NCBI RefSeq assembly: GCF_009650215.1
Contig: NZ_CP045851.1
Coordinates: 2,011,001-2,075,000 of the forward strand
DNA from: Actinomarinicola tropica
GTDB taxonomy: Bacteria; Actinomycetota; Acidimicrobiia; Acidimicrobiales; SKKL01
Direction of reading: 5' to 3'
Length of the DNA: 64,000 bases
Below are positions 9,530 through 18,004 of the stretch, one piece after another. The notes beneath the pieces were generated by a model. The model was not told where the DNA came from and made no database searches. It saw only the letters and a list, made by a program, of their open reading frames with translations. Each line of letters starts with the position of its first letter. Positions within the stretch are counted from its first letter, which is position 1. Both the position numbers and the translations under genes were made by a program.

Positions 9530-11571
9530 GCCCCACGCGCGCGCGTCCGGTGGCGGGCGCGGAGCGCGCGCTCGGGTGGTGGCAGGCGGTCGTCGACCGC
9601 TCCACCGACCTCCTCCTCGCCTTCGACCACGAAGGACGGATCACCTACGTCAGCCCGTCGGTGACCCCCATGCTCGGCTACGCCCCGGAGGACCTCGTCG
9701 GCACCGACGGCCTCCACGTCGTCATCGACGAGGACCGCCCCCGGGTCGCGGCGGCGCTGGCCGCCATCGTCGGGCCGGACGGCGCATCCCAGCAGGTCTT
9801 CCGGGTCCGTCGACAGGACGGCACGATCCGGCACCTCGAGGCCCGCGGCACGAGCCACCTCGACGACCCCGAGGTCGGCGCGGTGCTCATCAGCATGCGC
9901 GACGTCACCGACCGGCTCACCGCCGAGCGATCGCTCGCCGAGCGCGACGCCCTCTACCGCACGATCGTCGAGGCCACGTCGGACGCGGTCGTCATCCACG
10001 CCGAGGGCACGATCTTCTACGCCAACCCCGCGGCGGCGCAGCTCCTCGGCGTCGACGACCCGCTGCGCGTCGCCGGGCGGCAGATGGAGGAGCTCTTCCG
10101 CCCGGAGGCCGGCTCCCCGGCCGACGAGTGGGCGCCCGGCAACCACCACCGGGTCGTGCGGCTCGACGGCCGCAGCCTCGACGCCGAGCTGACCGCGATC
10201 CCGACCGTCTGGGGTGGCCAGACCGCGGTCCAGGTGGTCATCCGCGACATCACCGAGCGGCAGCTGCACGACCTCGCGCTCCTGCACCAGGCGACCCACG
10301 ACCCCCTCACCGGCCTCCCGAACCGCTCGTTGCTCGCCGACCGCCTCGAGCACGCCGCCTCCCGAGCGGCGCGCACGCGGCGCCCGTTCGCGGTCCTCTT
10401 CGTCGACCTCGACCGCTTCAAGGTCGTCAACGACACCCTCGGGCACGAGGTCGGCGACGAGCTGCTCCGCCAGATCGCCGTGCGCCTGGGCGACGCCGTG
10501 CGTCCCGGCGACACCGTCGCCCGCCTGGGCGGGGACGAGTTCGTCGTGGTCGTCGAGGACCTGCTCGTCACCGACACGGTCGACCTCGTCGTCGAGCGCA
10601 TCCAGGAGGGGTTCGCCGCGCCGTTCGCGATCGAGGACCGCGACTTCCTCATCAACGCCAGCATCGGGGTGCTCGTCACCACCGACGGGCGGGACCCCAA
10701 GTCGCTCCTGCGCGACGCCGACGCCGCGATGTACACGGCCAAGACCCAGGGCCGGGGGCGCGCCGTGCGCTTCGACGGCGCGCTCCGCGAGCGGGCGTCG
10801 CGCCACGAGGAGATGCGCCTGCGGCTCCGGGCCGCGCTCGACGAGGACCAGCTGTGGATCGCCCTCCAGCCCGTCGTGCGCCTGGCCGACCGCCGGGTCG
10901 TGGCGGTCGAGGCGCTCATGCGCTGGGAGCACCCCGACCTCGGCACGATGCTGCCGGAGGGCTTCCTCGACGTCGCGGACGACGCCGGCCTGCTGCCCGA
11001 GCTCGGCGCGCTGGTGCTCGATGCCGCGTGCGGCCGGTTGGCCCGGTGGCGCCGCGACGCCGGTGCCGGCTCGGCGGCGGCGGGAGCGTGGGTCGGCGTG
11101 AACGTCGCCCAGACCGAGCTGCTCCACCCAGGCTTCGACGCCACGGTCCGCGGCGTGCTCGAGCGCCACGACCTGCCCGGATCGGCCCTGTGCCTCGAGG
11201 TCACCGAGCGGGCGCTGCTGGATGACCCCACCCGGGTGGGTGAGGTCCTCCGCCCGCTGCGCGACCTCGGCGTCCAACTGTCCATCGACGACTTCGGCAC
11301 CGGCTACACGTCGCTCGCCGTCCTCCGGCGCTTCTCCCCCGACCACGTCAAGATCGATCGCGCGTTCGTCGGCGGCATGGCCGACTCGCCCTCCGACGCC
11401 GCCACGGTCCGCGCCCTCATCCAGATGGGGCACGCGCTCGGCGTGTCGGTGGTCGCCGAGGGCGTCGAGCTCGTCGAGCAGCAGCACCTGCTCGCCGTGC
11501 TCGGCTGCGACCTGGCCCAGGGATTCCTTCTCGGCCGGCCGGCCCGGGACCTCGACCTGCCGCCTGCCTAG
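9451..11571 (+). CDS. PAS-PAS-GGDEF-EAL bifunctional c-di-GMP enzyme
   Basis: 706 residues from the ATG at 9451; the ATG at 9487 and the GTG at 9526 are in-frame alternatives, and the first PAS begins just after the latter. Order: PAS (about 45-150), PAS (about 165-270), GGDEF cyclase domain (about 285-440), EAL phosphodiesterase domain (about 455-700). The cyclase site GGDEF is intact and is preceded by an RPGD inhibitory I-site exactly five residues upstream. The EAL domain keeps EALMRW, GVNVA, LEVTE, DDFGTGY, KIDRAF and VAEGVE, so both activities look possible. No signal peptide or membrane helix is seen, so it is a cytoplasmic sensor of an unknown PAS ligand. Confidence 0.93.
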   Translation: MGRHLQKRRRRPMGADDARSHEVGGVSPTRARPVAGAERALGWWQAVVDRSTDLLLAFDHEGRITYVSPSVTPMLGYAPEDLVGTDGLHVVIDEDRPRVAAALAAIVGPDGASQQVFRVRRQDGTIRHLEARGTSHLDDPEVGAVLISMRDVTDRLTAERSLAERDALYRTIVEATSDAVVIHAEGTIFYANPAAAQLLGVDDPLRVAGRQMEELFRPEAGSPADEWAPGNHHRVVRLDGRSLDAELTAIPTVWGGQTAVQVVIRDITERQLHDLALLHQATHDPLTGLPNRSLLADRLEHAASRAARTRRPFAVLFVDLDRFKVVNDTLGHEVGDELLRQIAVRLGDAVRPGDTVARLGGDEFVVVVEDLLVTDTVDLVVERIQEGFAAPFAIEDRDFLINASIGVLVTTDGRDPKSLLRDADAAMYTAKTQGRGRAVRFDGALRERASRHEEMRLRLRAALDEDQLWIALQPVVRLADRRVVAVEALMRWEHPDLGTMLPEGFLDVADDAGLLPELGALVLDAACGRLARWRRDAGAGSAAAGAWVGVNVAQTELLHPGFDATVRGVLERHDLPGSALCLEVTERALLDDPTRVGEVLRPLRDLGVQLSIDDFGTGYTSLAVLRRFSPDHVKIDRAFVGGMADSPSDAATVRALIQMGHALGVSVVAEGVELVEQQHLLAVLGCDLAQGFLLGRPARDLDLPPA

Positions 11572-11743
11572 GCACCCGCGGATGCGTGGGATGGCGGCCT
11601 CGACGGCCTAGGATGGTCCCCTTCCGTGACGGACGTGTGGGCCGCGACGGCACCTGACGCTGTCGAGCAGCGCGCCTCCGGGTGCCGCGCGTCACCTCGC
11701 CCGCTGTCCGCCACGGCCACGACCGCGATCAAAGGACGATCCC

Positions 11744-12034
11744 ATGGGAGCGAACCGCACCACGTTCGAGAAGCTGCAGCGCGACCGGGCGAAGAAGGCG
11801 AAGGCGGCCGCGAAGCGCGAGCGCCGCATGGGGCTGCAGAACGAGCCGGCGACGGCCACCGAGGAGCCGGCCACCTCGGAGTGGACCGTCGGCGAGAGCG
11901 AGGAGCCGTTGAGCGCCGCCCAGCTCCTCGAGGCGGTCGAGCAGCTGCACCGCCAGTACGAGTCGAAGACCATCAGCTTCGACGAGTTCGAGGAGCGCAA
12001 GACCGACCTCCTCGCCCGCATCACCGTCGACTGA
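11744..12034 (+). CDS. Small basic protein with SHOCT-like C-terminus
   Basis: 96 residues, ATG at 11744, with AAAGGA upstream. The first 30 residues are very basic (KLQRDRAKKAKAAAKRERR), suggesting nucleic-acid or membrane contact. A Glu/Thr/Ala linker follows, then about 33 C-terminal residues (QLHRQYESKTISFDEFEERK) that fit the SHOCT pattern, a short oligomerisation or binding helix pair common in bacterial proteins of many kinds. It ends 10 bases before the uracil-DNA glycosylase gene and is probably cotranscribed with it. No function can be assigned. Confidence 0.75.
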   Translation: MGANRTTFEKLQRDRAKKAKAAAKRERRMGLQNEPATATEEPATSEWTVGESEEPLSAAQLLEAVEQLHRQYESKTISFDEFEERKTDLLARITVD

Positions 12035-12044
12035 CGTCCCGCCG

Positions 12045-12716
12045 GTGGCCGCCACGGACTGGAACCCGCTGCTGCGGGACCAGCTCGCCGAGCCGTACTG
12101 GACCGAGCTGCAGAGCTTCGTGGCCGCCGAGCGGGCACGCCACCGGGTCTTCCCCGCCCACGACGAGGTCTTCGCCGCGCTGCACCTGACGCCCTACGCG
12201 TCGGTGCGGGCGGTGATCCTCGGCCAGGACCCGTACCACGGACCGGGGCAGGCCCACGGCCTCAGCTTCTCGGTCCGCCCCGGCGTGGCCGTTCCACCTT
12301 CGTTGCGCAACATCTACGCGGAGCGCGAGTCCGACCTGGGCCTGCCACCACCGGAGCACGGGTGCCTCGACGCCTGGGCGCGCGGCGGCGTCCTGCTGCT
12401 CAACACGACCCTGACCGTGCGCGCGGGTCAGGCCGCCTCGCACCAGGGCAAGGGCTGGGAGCGGTTCACCGACGAGGTCATCCGCGTGGTGTCCGCCAAG
12501 CCCGAGCGGGTCGTGTTCATCCTCTGGGGGGCGGCGGCCCGGCGCAAGAAGGCGCTGGTCGACACGTCGCGCCACGTCGTGGTCGAGAGCGCCCACCCCT
12601 CCCCGCTCTCGGCCTCCAACGGGTTCTTCGGCAGCCGCCCCTTCTCGCGCACGAACGCCGCTCTGGAGGACGCCGGGCGCCCACCGATCGACTGGCGCGT
12701 CGACGGCGAGGTCTGA
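12045..12716 (+). CDS. ung: Uracil-DNA glycosylase, family 1
   Basis: 223 residues, GTG start at 12045, normal length for the family. It carries the catalytic water-activating motif GQDPYHGPGQAHGLSFSV, the LLLNTTLTV segment, and the DNA-intercalation loop HPSPLS near the C-terminus. The enzyme removes uracil from DNA and starts base-excision repair in the cytoplasm, which matters in a genome with so many cytosines prone to deamination. There is no strong ribosome-binding site before the GTG; translation may be coupled to the small gene 10 bases upstream. Confidence 0.95.
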   Translation: MAATDWNPLLRDQLAEPYWTELQSFVAAERARHRVFPAHDEVFAALHLTPYASVRAVILGQDPYHGPGQAHGLSFSVRPGVAVPPSLRNIYAERESDLGLPPPEHGCLDAWARGGVLLLNTTLTVRAGQAASHQGKGWERFTDEVIRVVSAKPERVVFILWGAAARRKKALVDTSRHVVVESAHPSPLSASNGFFGSRPFSRTNAALEDAGRPPIDWRVDGEV

Positions 12717-12719
12717 CCG

Positions 12720-13046
12720 TCAGCCCGGGCCGGCGGTGGGTCCGGTGTCGACGAAGCCGTCGAGCGGATCGTCGCCCCGCAGGAGGTGGCGGCGGCCGTC
12801 GGTGAAGCGCAGCACCGCGGCGCCACGCAGGACGGTGCCGTCCGCGGCCTGCATCACGAGCTCGTGGCGACCGGCGACGAGGTCGCGGGCGTGCACGGTG
12901 CGGATGGTGACCTCCCAGTCGCTCGGCCCCGGGTCTCGGGCGCCCTCTCGCACGACGACGAACACGTCGGCGTAGGAGATCTCCTCGGCGTCGATCGCAT
13001 CGGCGCCCACGGCCAGCCGATCGAGCGCCAGCCGGGTGCTGCGCAA
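12720..13046 (-). CDS. Hypothetical protein next to CsoR-like repressor
   Basis: 108 residues if the TTG at 13046 is used. GAGGCGG lies directly before it, and it starts only 5 bases after the CsoR-like gene stops, so the two form an operon. An internal GTG 12 codons in is an alternative start. The sequence is mixed alpha/beta with no membrane segment and no cysteine or histidine cluster, so it does not look like a copper chaperone. I do not recognise a family. Its 3' end is 3 bases from the convergent ung stop. Confidence 0.6.
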   Translation of the reverse strand: MRSTRLALDRLAVGADAIDAEEISYADVFVVVREGARDPGPSDWEVTIRTVHARDLVAGRHELVMQAADGTVLRGAAVLRFTDGRRHLLRGDDPLDGFVDTGPTAGPG

Positions 13047-13051
13047 CCGCC

Positions 13052-13333
13052 TCAGCTCTTCACGAGTCGGGCGATGGCCGCCGTGGCTTCGTCCAGCTTG
13101 GCGTCGGCGTCGGGCCCGCCCTCGACCATCGCCTCGGCGACGCAGTGCCCGAGGTGCTCGTGCACCAGTCCGAGCGCCACCTGCTGGAGGGCACGGGTGA
13201 CCGCCGTGACCTGGTCGAGGACGTCGATGCAGTACCGGTCCTCGTCGACCATCTTGGCGATGCCACGGACCTGGCCCTCGATGCGCGCCAGGCGCTTGGC
13301 GATCTGTTCCTTCTCCATCGAGTAGCCGGCCAT
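13052..13333 (-). CDS. CsoR-family metal-sensing repressor (DUF156)
   Basis: 93 residues from the ATG at 13333; an in-frame ATG at 13318 is the alternative. The all-helical DUF156 fold is evident from QIAKRLARIEGQVRGIAKMV at the N-terminus. The Cu(I) ligand pattern is present: Cys in RYCIDVL, and His-x3-Cys in HLGHC on the second helix, as in copper sensors of this family. A CACAAT box sits 6 bases before the ATG, which is compatible with leaderless initiation. No copper ATPase or chaperone gene is adjacent. Its regulon may be the downstream hypothetical gene, itself, or distant genes; other family members sense nickel, formaldehyde or sulfide. Confidence 0.85.
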   Translation of the reverse strand: MAGYSMEKEQIAKRLARIEGQVRGIAKMVDEDRYCIDVLDQVTAVTRALQQVALGLVHEHLGHCVAEAMVEGGPDADAKLDEATAAIARLVKS

Positions 13334-13374
13334 CGGCCCATTGTGCCGCAACCCGTCCCCGGACGGACCGGGCG

Positions 13375-14136
13375 TCAGCGGGTCGAGGCGGAGAACCGCC
13401 GGATCGAGAGCGTGGCGAAGACCACGGTGATGCCCGCGGCCCACGCCAGGGCCAGCCAGAGGTCCGATCCGGGATCGCGGTCGTTGTAGAGCGCCCGGCC
13501 GGCGTTGGTGAGCACGGTGAACGGGTTGGCGTCGGCCACCGGCGTGAGCCAGTCCGGCATGTTCTCGGGATCGACGTAGGCGGACGACACGAACGTGAGC
13601 GGGAACATCCAGATGAAGCCGGCGGAGTTGGCGGCCTCGACCGAGCGGACCCAGAGGCCCATGTACGCCTGCACCCAGCTGAACGCGTAGGCGAACGTGA
13701 AGAGCAGCAGCGTGGCGAGCAGCGACTCGCCGACCGACCCCCCGAACCGGAACCCGACGGCGACGGCCACGGCGATCATCACCACGAACGTCACGATGTT
13801 GCGCACGAAGTCCGAGATCGTCCGGCCGACGAGCACCGAGGCCGGGTGGATGGGCAGGGACCGGAGGCGGTCGATGAGGCCCTTCGTCATGTCCTCGGCG
13901 ACGCCGACGCCCGTGAACGCCGACCCCCAGAGCGCGGTCTGGGCGAAGACGCCCGGGATCAGGTACTGCTCGTAGCGCTCGTAGCCGGGCACGACGAGCG
14001 AGCCCCCGAACACGTAGACGAACAGCAGCACGAACATGATGGGCTGCAGGAACGTGAAGAGCACCAGGTCGGGGCTCCGCGGGATGGCGATCAGGTGGCG
14101 CCAGGCCTCGGTCCAGCTGTCCTGGAGGAGCCTCAC
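13375..14136 (-). CDS. ABC-2 type permease, DrrB-like
   Basis: 253 residues, GTG start at 14136 overlapping the ATPase stop by four bases (GTGA). It has six predicted membrane helices and the ABC-2 pattern FLQPIMFVLLFVYVFGGS, with a conserved amphipathic LRSLPIHPASVLVGRT segment. Members such as daunorubicin-resistance DrrB export drugs, polyketides or lipids with a separate ATPase. Here the partner is encoded directly upstream. The substrate is unknown; no biosynthetic cluster is adjacent. Confidence 0.9.
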   Translation of the reverse strand: MRLLQDSWTEAWRHLIAIPRSPDLVLFTFLQPIMFVLLFVYVFGGSLVVPGYERYEQYLIPGVFAQTALWGSAFTGVGVAEDMTKGLIDRLRSLPIHPASVLVGRTISDFVRNIVTFVVMIAVAVAVGFRFGGSVGESLLATLLLFTFAYAFSWVQAYMGLWVRSVEAANSAGFIWMFPLTFVSSAYVDPENMPDWLTPVADANPFTVLTNAGRALYNDRDPGSDLWLALAWAAGITVVFATLSIRRFSASTR

Positions 14137-15101
14137 GATCGGCCTTCCTCGTCGTCGGCGTCGTCGGGCGCCGCCGGGTGGCCGGTGAGGGCGAAGAACA
14201 CGTCGTCGAGCGTGGCGCGCCGGGCGCGCACGTCGACGATGGGGACCCCGGCGCGATCGAGGGCGCGGACGGTCGCCGGCAGCGCCCCGTCGAGCGCGGC
14301 GACGGGCACCGAGAGGGCGGCGCCTCCGTCGACGGGCTCGATGCGGCCGGTGGCCAGGGGCACCAGGGCCTCCGCCGCGCGACGGGCCGCGCCCCGCTCC
14401 GGTACGACCACGACGCGGTCGCCGCCCACGCGGCGGGTCAGCTCCTCGGTCGTCCCGTGGGCGATCACCGCGCCGTGGTCGATGACGACGACGTCGTCGG
14501 CGAGGCGCTCCGCTTCGTCGAGGTACTGCGTGGTGAGCACGATCGTCGTGCCGGCCGCCCTGAGCTCGCCCACGAGCTCCCACACCGCGAGGCGAGAGCG
14601 GGGGTCGAGCCCGGTGGTCGGTTCGTCGAGGAACAGCACCGCGGGGTCGCCGATCAGGCTCATCGCGATGTCGAGGCGCCGACGCATGCCGCCGCTGAAC
14701 CCGCCGACCGGCCGACGGGCCGCGTCGACGAGGTCGAAGCGCTCGAGGAGGATGCCGGTGCGCCGGCTCGCCTCGTCCCGCCCGAGGTGGTGCAGGCGGC
14801 CGACGTGGATCAGGTTCTCCCGCGCCGTCAACCGGTCGTCGACCGCGCTGAACTGGCCGGTCAGACCGATCCGGGCCCGCGCGCCGATGGGATCGGCGGC
14901 GACGTCGACGCCGTCGATGCGCGCGTGGCCGGCATCGGCCCGCAGCAACGTGGTGAGGATCCGCACCGTCGTCGTCTTCCCGGCCCCGTTCGGTCCGAGC
15001 AGGCCGAGCACCGATCCCTCGGGCACCTCCAAGGACACGCCACGCAGCGCCGTCGTCCGACCGAAGCTCTTCCGCAGGCCCTCGGCCTCCACCATCGCCA
15101 C
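14133..15101 (-). CDS. ABC ATPase, DrrA-like
   Basis: About 322 residues from the GTG at 15101 (an ATG two codons later is possible). It has Walker [10 protein letters not shown], a Q-loop with LTGQFSAVDDRLTARENL as in DrrA proteins, signature FSGGMRRRLDIAMSLI, Walker B AVLFLDEPTTGLD, and a C-terminal regulatory extension ending in an acidic tail. It powers the DrrB-like permease encoded next to it. The GTG lies 8 bases after a TAGGTT box, so the operon probably starts as a leaderless transcript. The upstream secreted nuclease gene is divergent. Confidence 0.93.
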   Translation of the reverse strand: MAMVEAEGLRKSFGRTTALRGVSLEVPEGSVLGLLGPNGAGKTTTVRILTTLLRADAGHARIDGVDVAADPIGARARIGLTGQFSAVDDRLTARENLIHVGRLHHLGRDEASRRTGILLERFDLVDAARRPVGGFSGGMRRRLDIAMSLIGDPAVLFLDEPTTGLDPRSRLAVWELVGELRAAGTTIVLTTQYLDEAERLADDVVVIDHGAVIAHGTTEELTRRVGGDRVVVVPERGAARRAAEALVPLATGRIEPVDGGAALSVPVAALDGALPATVRALDRAGVPIVDVRARRATLDDVFFALTGHPAAPDDADDEEGRS

Positions 15102-15109
15102 GGGGAGGG

Positions 15110-15115
15110 AACCTA
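15110..15115 (-). promoter_or_regulatory. Putative leaderless -10 box of drrAB-like operon (TAGGTT)
   Basis: TAGGTT on the minus strand fits TAnnnT and ends 8 bases before the GTG at 15101. No ribosome-binding site fits better, so initiation on a leaderless mRNA is likely. Confidence 0.45.
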
Positions 15116-15187
15116 GGGCACTCGACACCGGAGCGCGCGCCGGAGCTACGGTCCCCGCCGCGGGCCGGCGAACCCAGGAGGGTGCAC

Positions 15188-18004
15188 GTGGGGACCAGCG
15201 CGCAGCGGCAGGTGGCGGACGCGTACGGACGGCGCAGGGCGCACGGGCTGAGGGGCCGCGTCGCGCTCGTCGCCGCGCTCCTCGGCATGCTCGGGCTCGC
15301 CGCCGCACCACCGACGAGCGCCGACGCCACCGGCGCGCTCGTCATCAGCGGGGTCATCGACGGCCCGCTCACGGGAGGCCTCCCCAAGGCGGTGGAGCTC
15401 ACCGTCGTCGAGGACATCGACGACCTGAGCGCCTACGGGCTGGAGTCCGCGAGCAACGGCCAACCCTCGGTCGGACCGGAGATGACGCTGCCCGCCGGGC
15501 CGGCCAGTGCCGGCGACCGCATCCACGTCGCCACCGAGTCGCCCGGGTTCGAGGCGTTCTTCGGGTTCCCGCCCGACGCCACCCACGGCAACGCCGTCAA
15601 CATCAACGGCGACGACGCCATCGTCCTCTGGCACGACGGCGCTCGCGTCGACGTGTTCGGCGAGATCGGGGTGGACGGCACGGGCACGCCGTGGGAGCAC
15701 ACCGACGGGTGGGCCTACCGCCGCGACGGCACGGGCCAGGACGGCGCCGCCTTCCAGCTCGGCAGCTGGTCGTTCTCCGGCGTCGACGCCCTCGACGGGG
15801 CGGCGACCAACGACACGGCCGACGTGCCCTTCCCGATCGGCACGTACTCCCCCGTCGGCGACCCGGGTGGGCCGGGCGAGCCCGACGTGGTCGACGTCCA
15901 CGACGTGCAGGGGGCGGGGGCCGCCTCGCCCCTGCTCGGCACCACCGTCACGGTCGACGCGGTCGTCGTCGGCGACTTCCAGGCGGGCCGCCCGGACGAG
16001 TCGGGCGACCTCGGCGGGTTCTTCGTGCAGGAGCCCGACGTCGACGCTGACGACGACCCCACCACCTCGGAGGGGCTGTTCGTGTTCCACGACGCCACCG
16101 ACGTGGCCGTCGGCGACCTGGTGACCGTCACCGGCACGGTGAGCGAGTTCGCCACCGTGACCCAGCTCACGGGGGCGTCCGTGACCGTCGACGCCAGCGG
16201 TGTCGACCTCCCGAGCGCCGCCGCCGTCGTCCTGCCCACCTCCCTCGAGGACCCTGCCGTCGACTGGGAGCGCCACGAAGGGATGCGCACCCAGCTCGAC
16301 CAGGCACTGGCCGTCACCGAGCAGTTCACCCACGGTCGCTACGGCGAGGTCGTGCTGAGCGCCATCGGCGCCCAGGACCACCCGAACCAGGTCGCGGACC
16401 CCGCGAGCCCCGACGCCGACGCCGTGGCCACGCTCAACCAGCTCGCCCGCATCCAGCTCGACGACGGGCGCACCACCGAGAACCCCGACCCGACCCCGTA
16501 CCTCCAGACGGACGGCACGCTGCGCGACGGCGATCTGGTCAGCGACCTCGTCGGCGTCGTCCACTTCTCGTTCGGCGACTACGAGATCCACCCCGTCGTC
16601 GAGCCGACGTTCCAGCGGGCGAACGACCGGCCGCCGGTGCCCGACGTCGGCGGCTCCCTGCGGTTCGCCAGCTTCAACGTGCTCAACTACTTCACGACGC
16701 TGGGTTCCCGGGGTGCGGACACCGCCGAGGAGCTCGAGGACCAGGCGGGGAAGATCGTCGCCGCCCTCGTCGAGCTCGACGCCGACGTCGTCGGCCTCAT
16801 CGAGATCGAGAACAACGCCCCCGTCGCGGTGGACGACCTCGTCGCGCGCCTCAACGCCGCCGGGACCCGCACCTACGCGGCCGTCCCCACCGGCCCGATC
16901 GGCACCGACGAGATCGCGGTGGCGTTCATCTACGACACGGCGACCGTCGAGCTCGTCGGCGAGCCGCACGTCCTCGACGCCGCCGTCAGCCCGGCCTACC
17001 TGGACGACCTGAACCGGCCCGCGCTGGCCCAGACGTTCCGGGACGTCGCGACAGGGGGCGAGGTCACGGCGGCCATCAACCACCTCAAGTCCAAGGGGTC
17101 GGCGTGCACCACCACCGCCAACCCCGGCGACCCGGCCTACGGGGTCGAGCCCTACACCGCCGACCCCGAGGTCCCCTCCGACCGGCAGGGCAACTGCAAC
17201 CTGACCCGCACGGCGGCGGCGCAGGTGCTCGGGCAGTGGCTCGCGGAGATCGACCCGACCGGCCGCACGCTGATCCTCGGCGACCTGAACTCCTACGCCA
17301 ACGAGGATCCGATCCGCGCCCTGGAGGCACTGGGCTACCGGGACCTCGTCGAGGCGACCGTCGGCGGCAACAGCTGGGACGTCGGCGGCCACACGTACGT
17401 CTTCGACGGCGAGCACGGCTCCCTCGACTACGCCATGGCCGGCCCGGGGCTCCTCGAGGACGTCACCGGCGCCGCACCGTGGCACGTCAACGCCGACGAG
17501 CCGCCGGCGCTCGACTACAACGACTGGAACCCGGACGGCAACATCCGGCCGGATCCGTTCCGCTCGAGCGACCACGACCCGGTCCTCGTCGGCCTCGCCC
17601 TCCCCGCCCCGGCGCCGACGTTCAGCTGCAACGGCCTCGCGCTCGACGAGGCGGGGTGGCGGGCCTGGGCGTCCGACAACGGGTACCGGCTCCTCCTCGG
17701 CAGCGCGGGCCCCGACCTGCTCGTGGCCTTCCCACCGGGGCGGCCCGTCCTCGCGCTCGGCGGGGACGGCGACGACCTCGTCGTCGGCTCGGCACGCGAC
17801 GACGTCGTCTGCGCCGGGCCCGGCCACGACCTGGTGGTCGCCGGCGCAGGCGACGACCACGTGGAGGGCGGCCCGGGGAACGACCTGCTCCTCGGCGGGC
17901 CGGGCCGCGACGTGCTCCGTGGGGGTCCGGGCGACGACGTCCTGCTCGGCGGGCCCGGGCGGGACGACCTGGACGGCGGATCCGGCCGTAACCTCCTCAT
18001 GTGA
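15188..18004 (+). CDS. Secreted ExeM/NucH-type endonuclease with RTX repeats
   Basis: About 938 residues. The GTG at 15188 is preferred over the GTG at 15182 because AGGAGG lies 6 bases before it. A Sec-type signal peptide (helix VALVAALLGMLGLAAA) leads to a lamin-tail-like domain (about 45-215), an OB-fold segment (about 230-450), then an endonuclease/exonuclease/phosphatase domain (about 485-795) with FASFNVLNYF, IEIENN, GDLNSYANED and SSDHDPVLVGL. The C-terminus is a block of nine glycine/aspartate nonapeptides that should bind calcium. The protein is predicted to be an extracellular DNase for phosphate or nucleotide acquisition or biofilm DNA turnover. Its stop overlaps the next start (GTGA). 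Confidence 0.92.
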   Translation: MGTSAQRQVADAYGRRRAHGLRGRVALVAALLGMLGLAAAPPTSADATGALVISGVIDGPLTGGLPKAVELTVVEDIDDLSAYGLESASNGQPSVGPEMTLPAGPASAGDRIHVATESPGFEAFFGFPPDATHGNAVNINGDDAIVLWHDGARVDVFGEIGVDGTGTPWEHTDGWAYRRDGTGQDGAAFQLGSWSFSGVDALDGAATNDTADVPFPIGTYSPVGDPGGPGEPDVVDVHDVQGAGAASPLLGTTVTVDAVVVGDFQAGRPDESGDLGGFFVQEPDVDADDDPTTSEGLFVFHDATDVAVGDLVTVTGTVSEFATVTQLTGASVTVDASGVDLPSAAAVVLPTSLEDPAVDWERHEGMRTQLDQALAVTEQFTHGRYGEVVLSAIGAQDHPNQVADPASPDADAVATLNQLARIQLDDGRTTENPDPTPYLQTDGTLRDGDLVSDLVGVVHFSFGDYEIHPVVEPTFQRANDRPPVPDVGGSLRFASFNVLNYFTTLGSRGADTAEELEDQAGKIVAALVELDADVVGLIEIENNAPVAVDDLVARLNAAGTRTYAAVPTGPIGTDEIAVAFIYDTATVELVGEPHVLDAAVSPAYLDDLNRPALAQTFRDVATGGEVTAAINHLKSKGSACTTTANPGDPAYGVEPYTADPEVPSDRQGNCNLTRTAAAQVLGQWLAEIDPTGRTLILGDLNSYANEDPIRALEALGYRDLVEATVGGNSWDVGGHTYVFDGEHGSLDYAMAGPGLLEDVTGAAPWHVNADEPPALDYNDWNPDGNIRPDPFRSSDHDPVLVGLALPAPAPTFSCNGLALDEAGWRAWASDNGYRLLLGSAGPDLLVAFPPGRPVLALGGDGDDLVVGSARDDVVCAGPGHDLVVAGAGDDHVEGGPGNDLLLGGPGRDVLRGGPGDDVLLGGPGRDDLDGGSGRNLLM
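17759..18001 (+). repeat. Nine tandem RTX nonapeptide repeats
   Basis: Nine back-to-back 27-base units encode GGxGxDxLx-type repeats: three degenerate, two intermediate, then four near-identical GGPGxDxLx copies at the end. They fill the last 81 residues of the secreted nuclease right up to the stop codon. Such repeats form calcium-binding parallel beta-rolls that fold after export. Confidence 0.9.

Noticed and set aside
11626-12189. A GTG frame 11 bases after a TAGGAT box
   Set aside because: The translation is not protein-like and overlaps two real genes. The box could still be a promoter for the small gene at 11744.
14137-15417. Long N-terminal extension of the DrrB-like permease frame
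   Set aside because: Upstream of the GTG at 14136 the frame runs through the ATPase gene and is arginine/proline-rich. The GTGA overlap and the SWTEAWRHL start fit the family.
17759-18001. Possible CRISPR-like or satellite repeat
   Set aside because: The 27-base periodicity encodes RTX nonapeptides in frame with the nuclease; it is a protein repeat.
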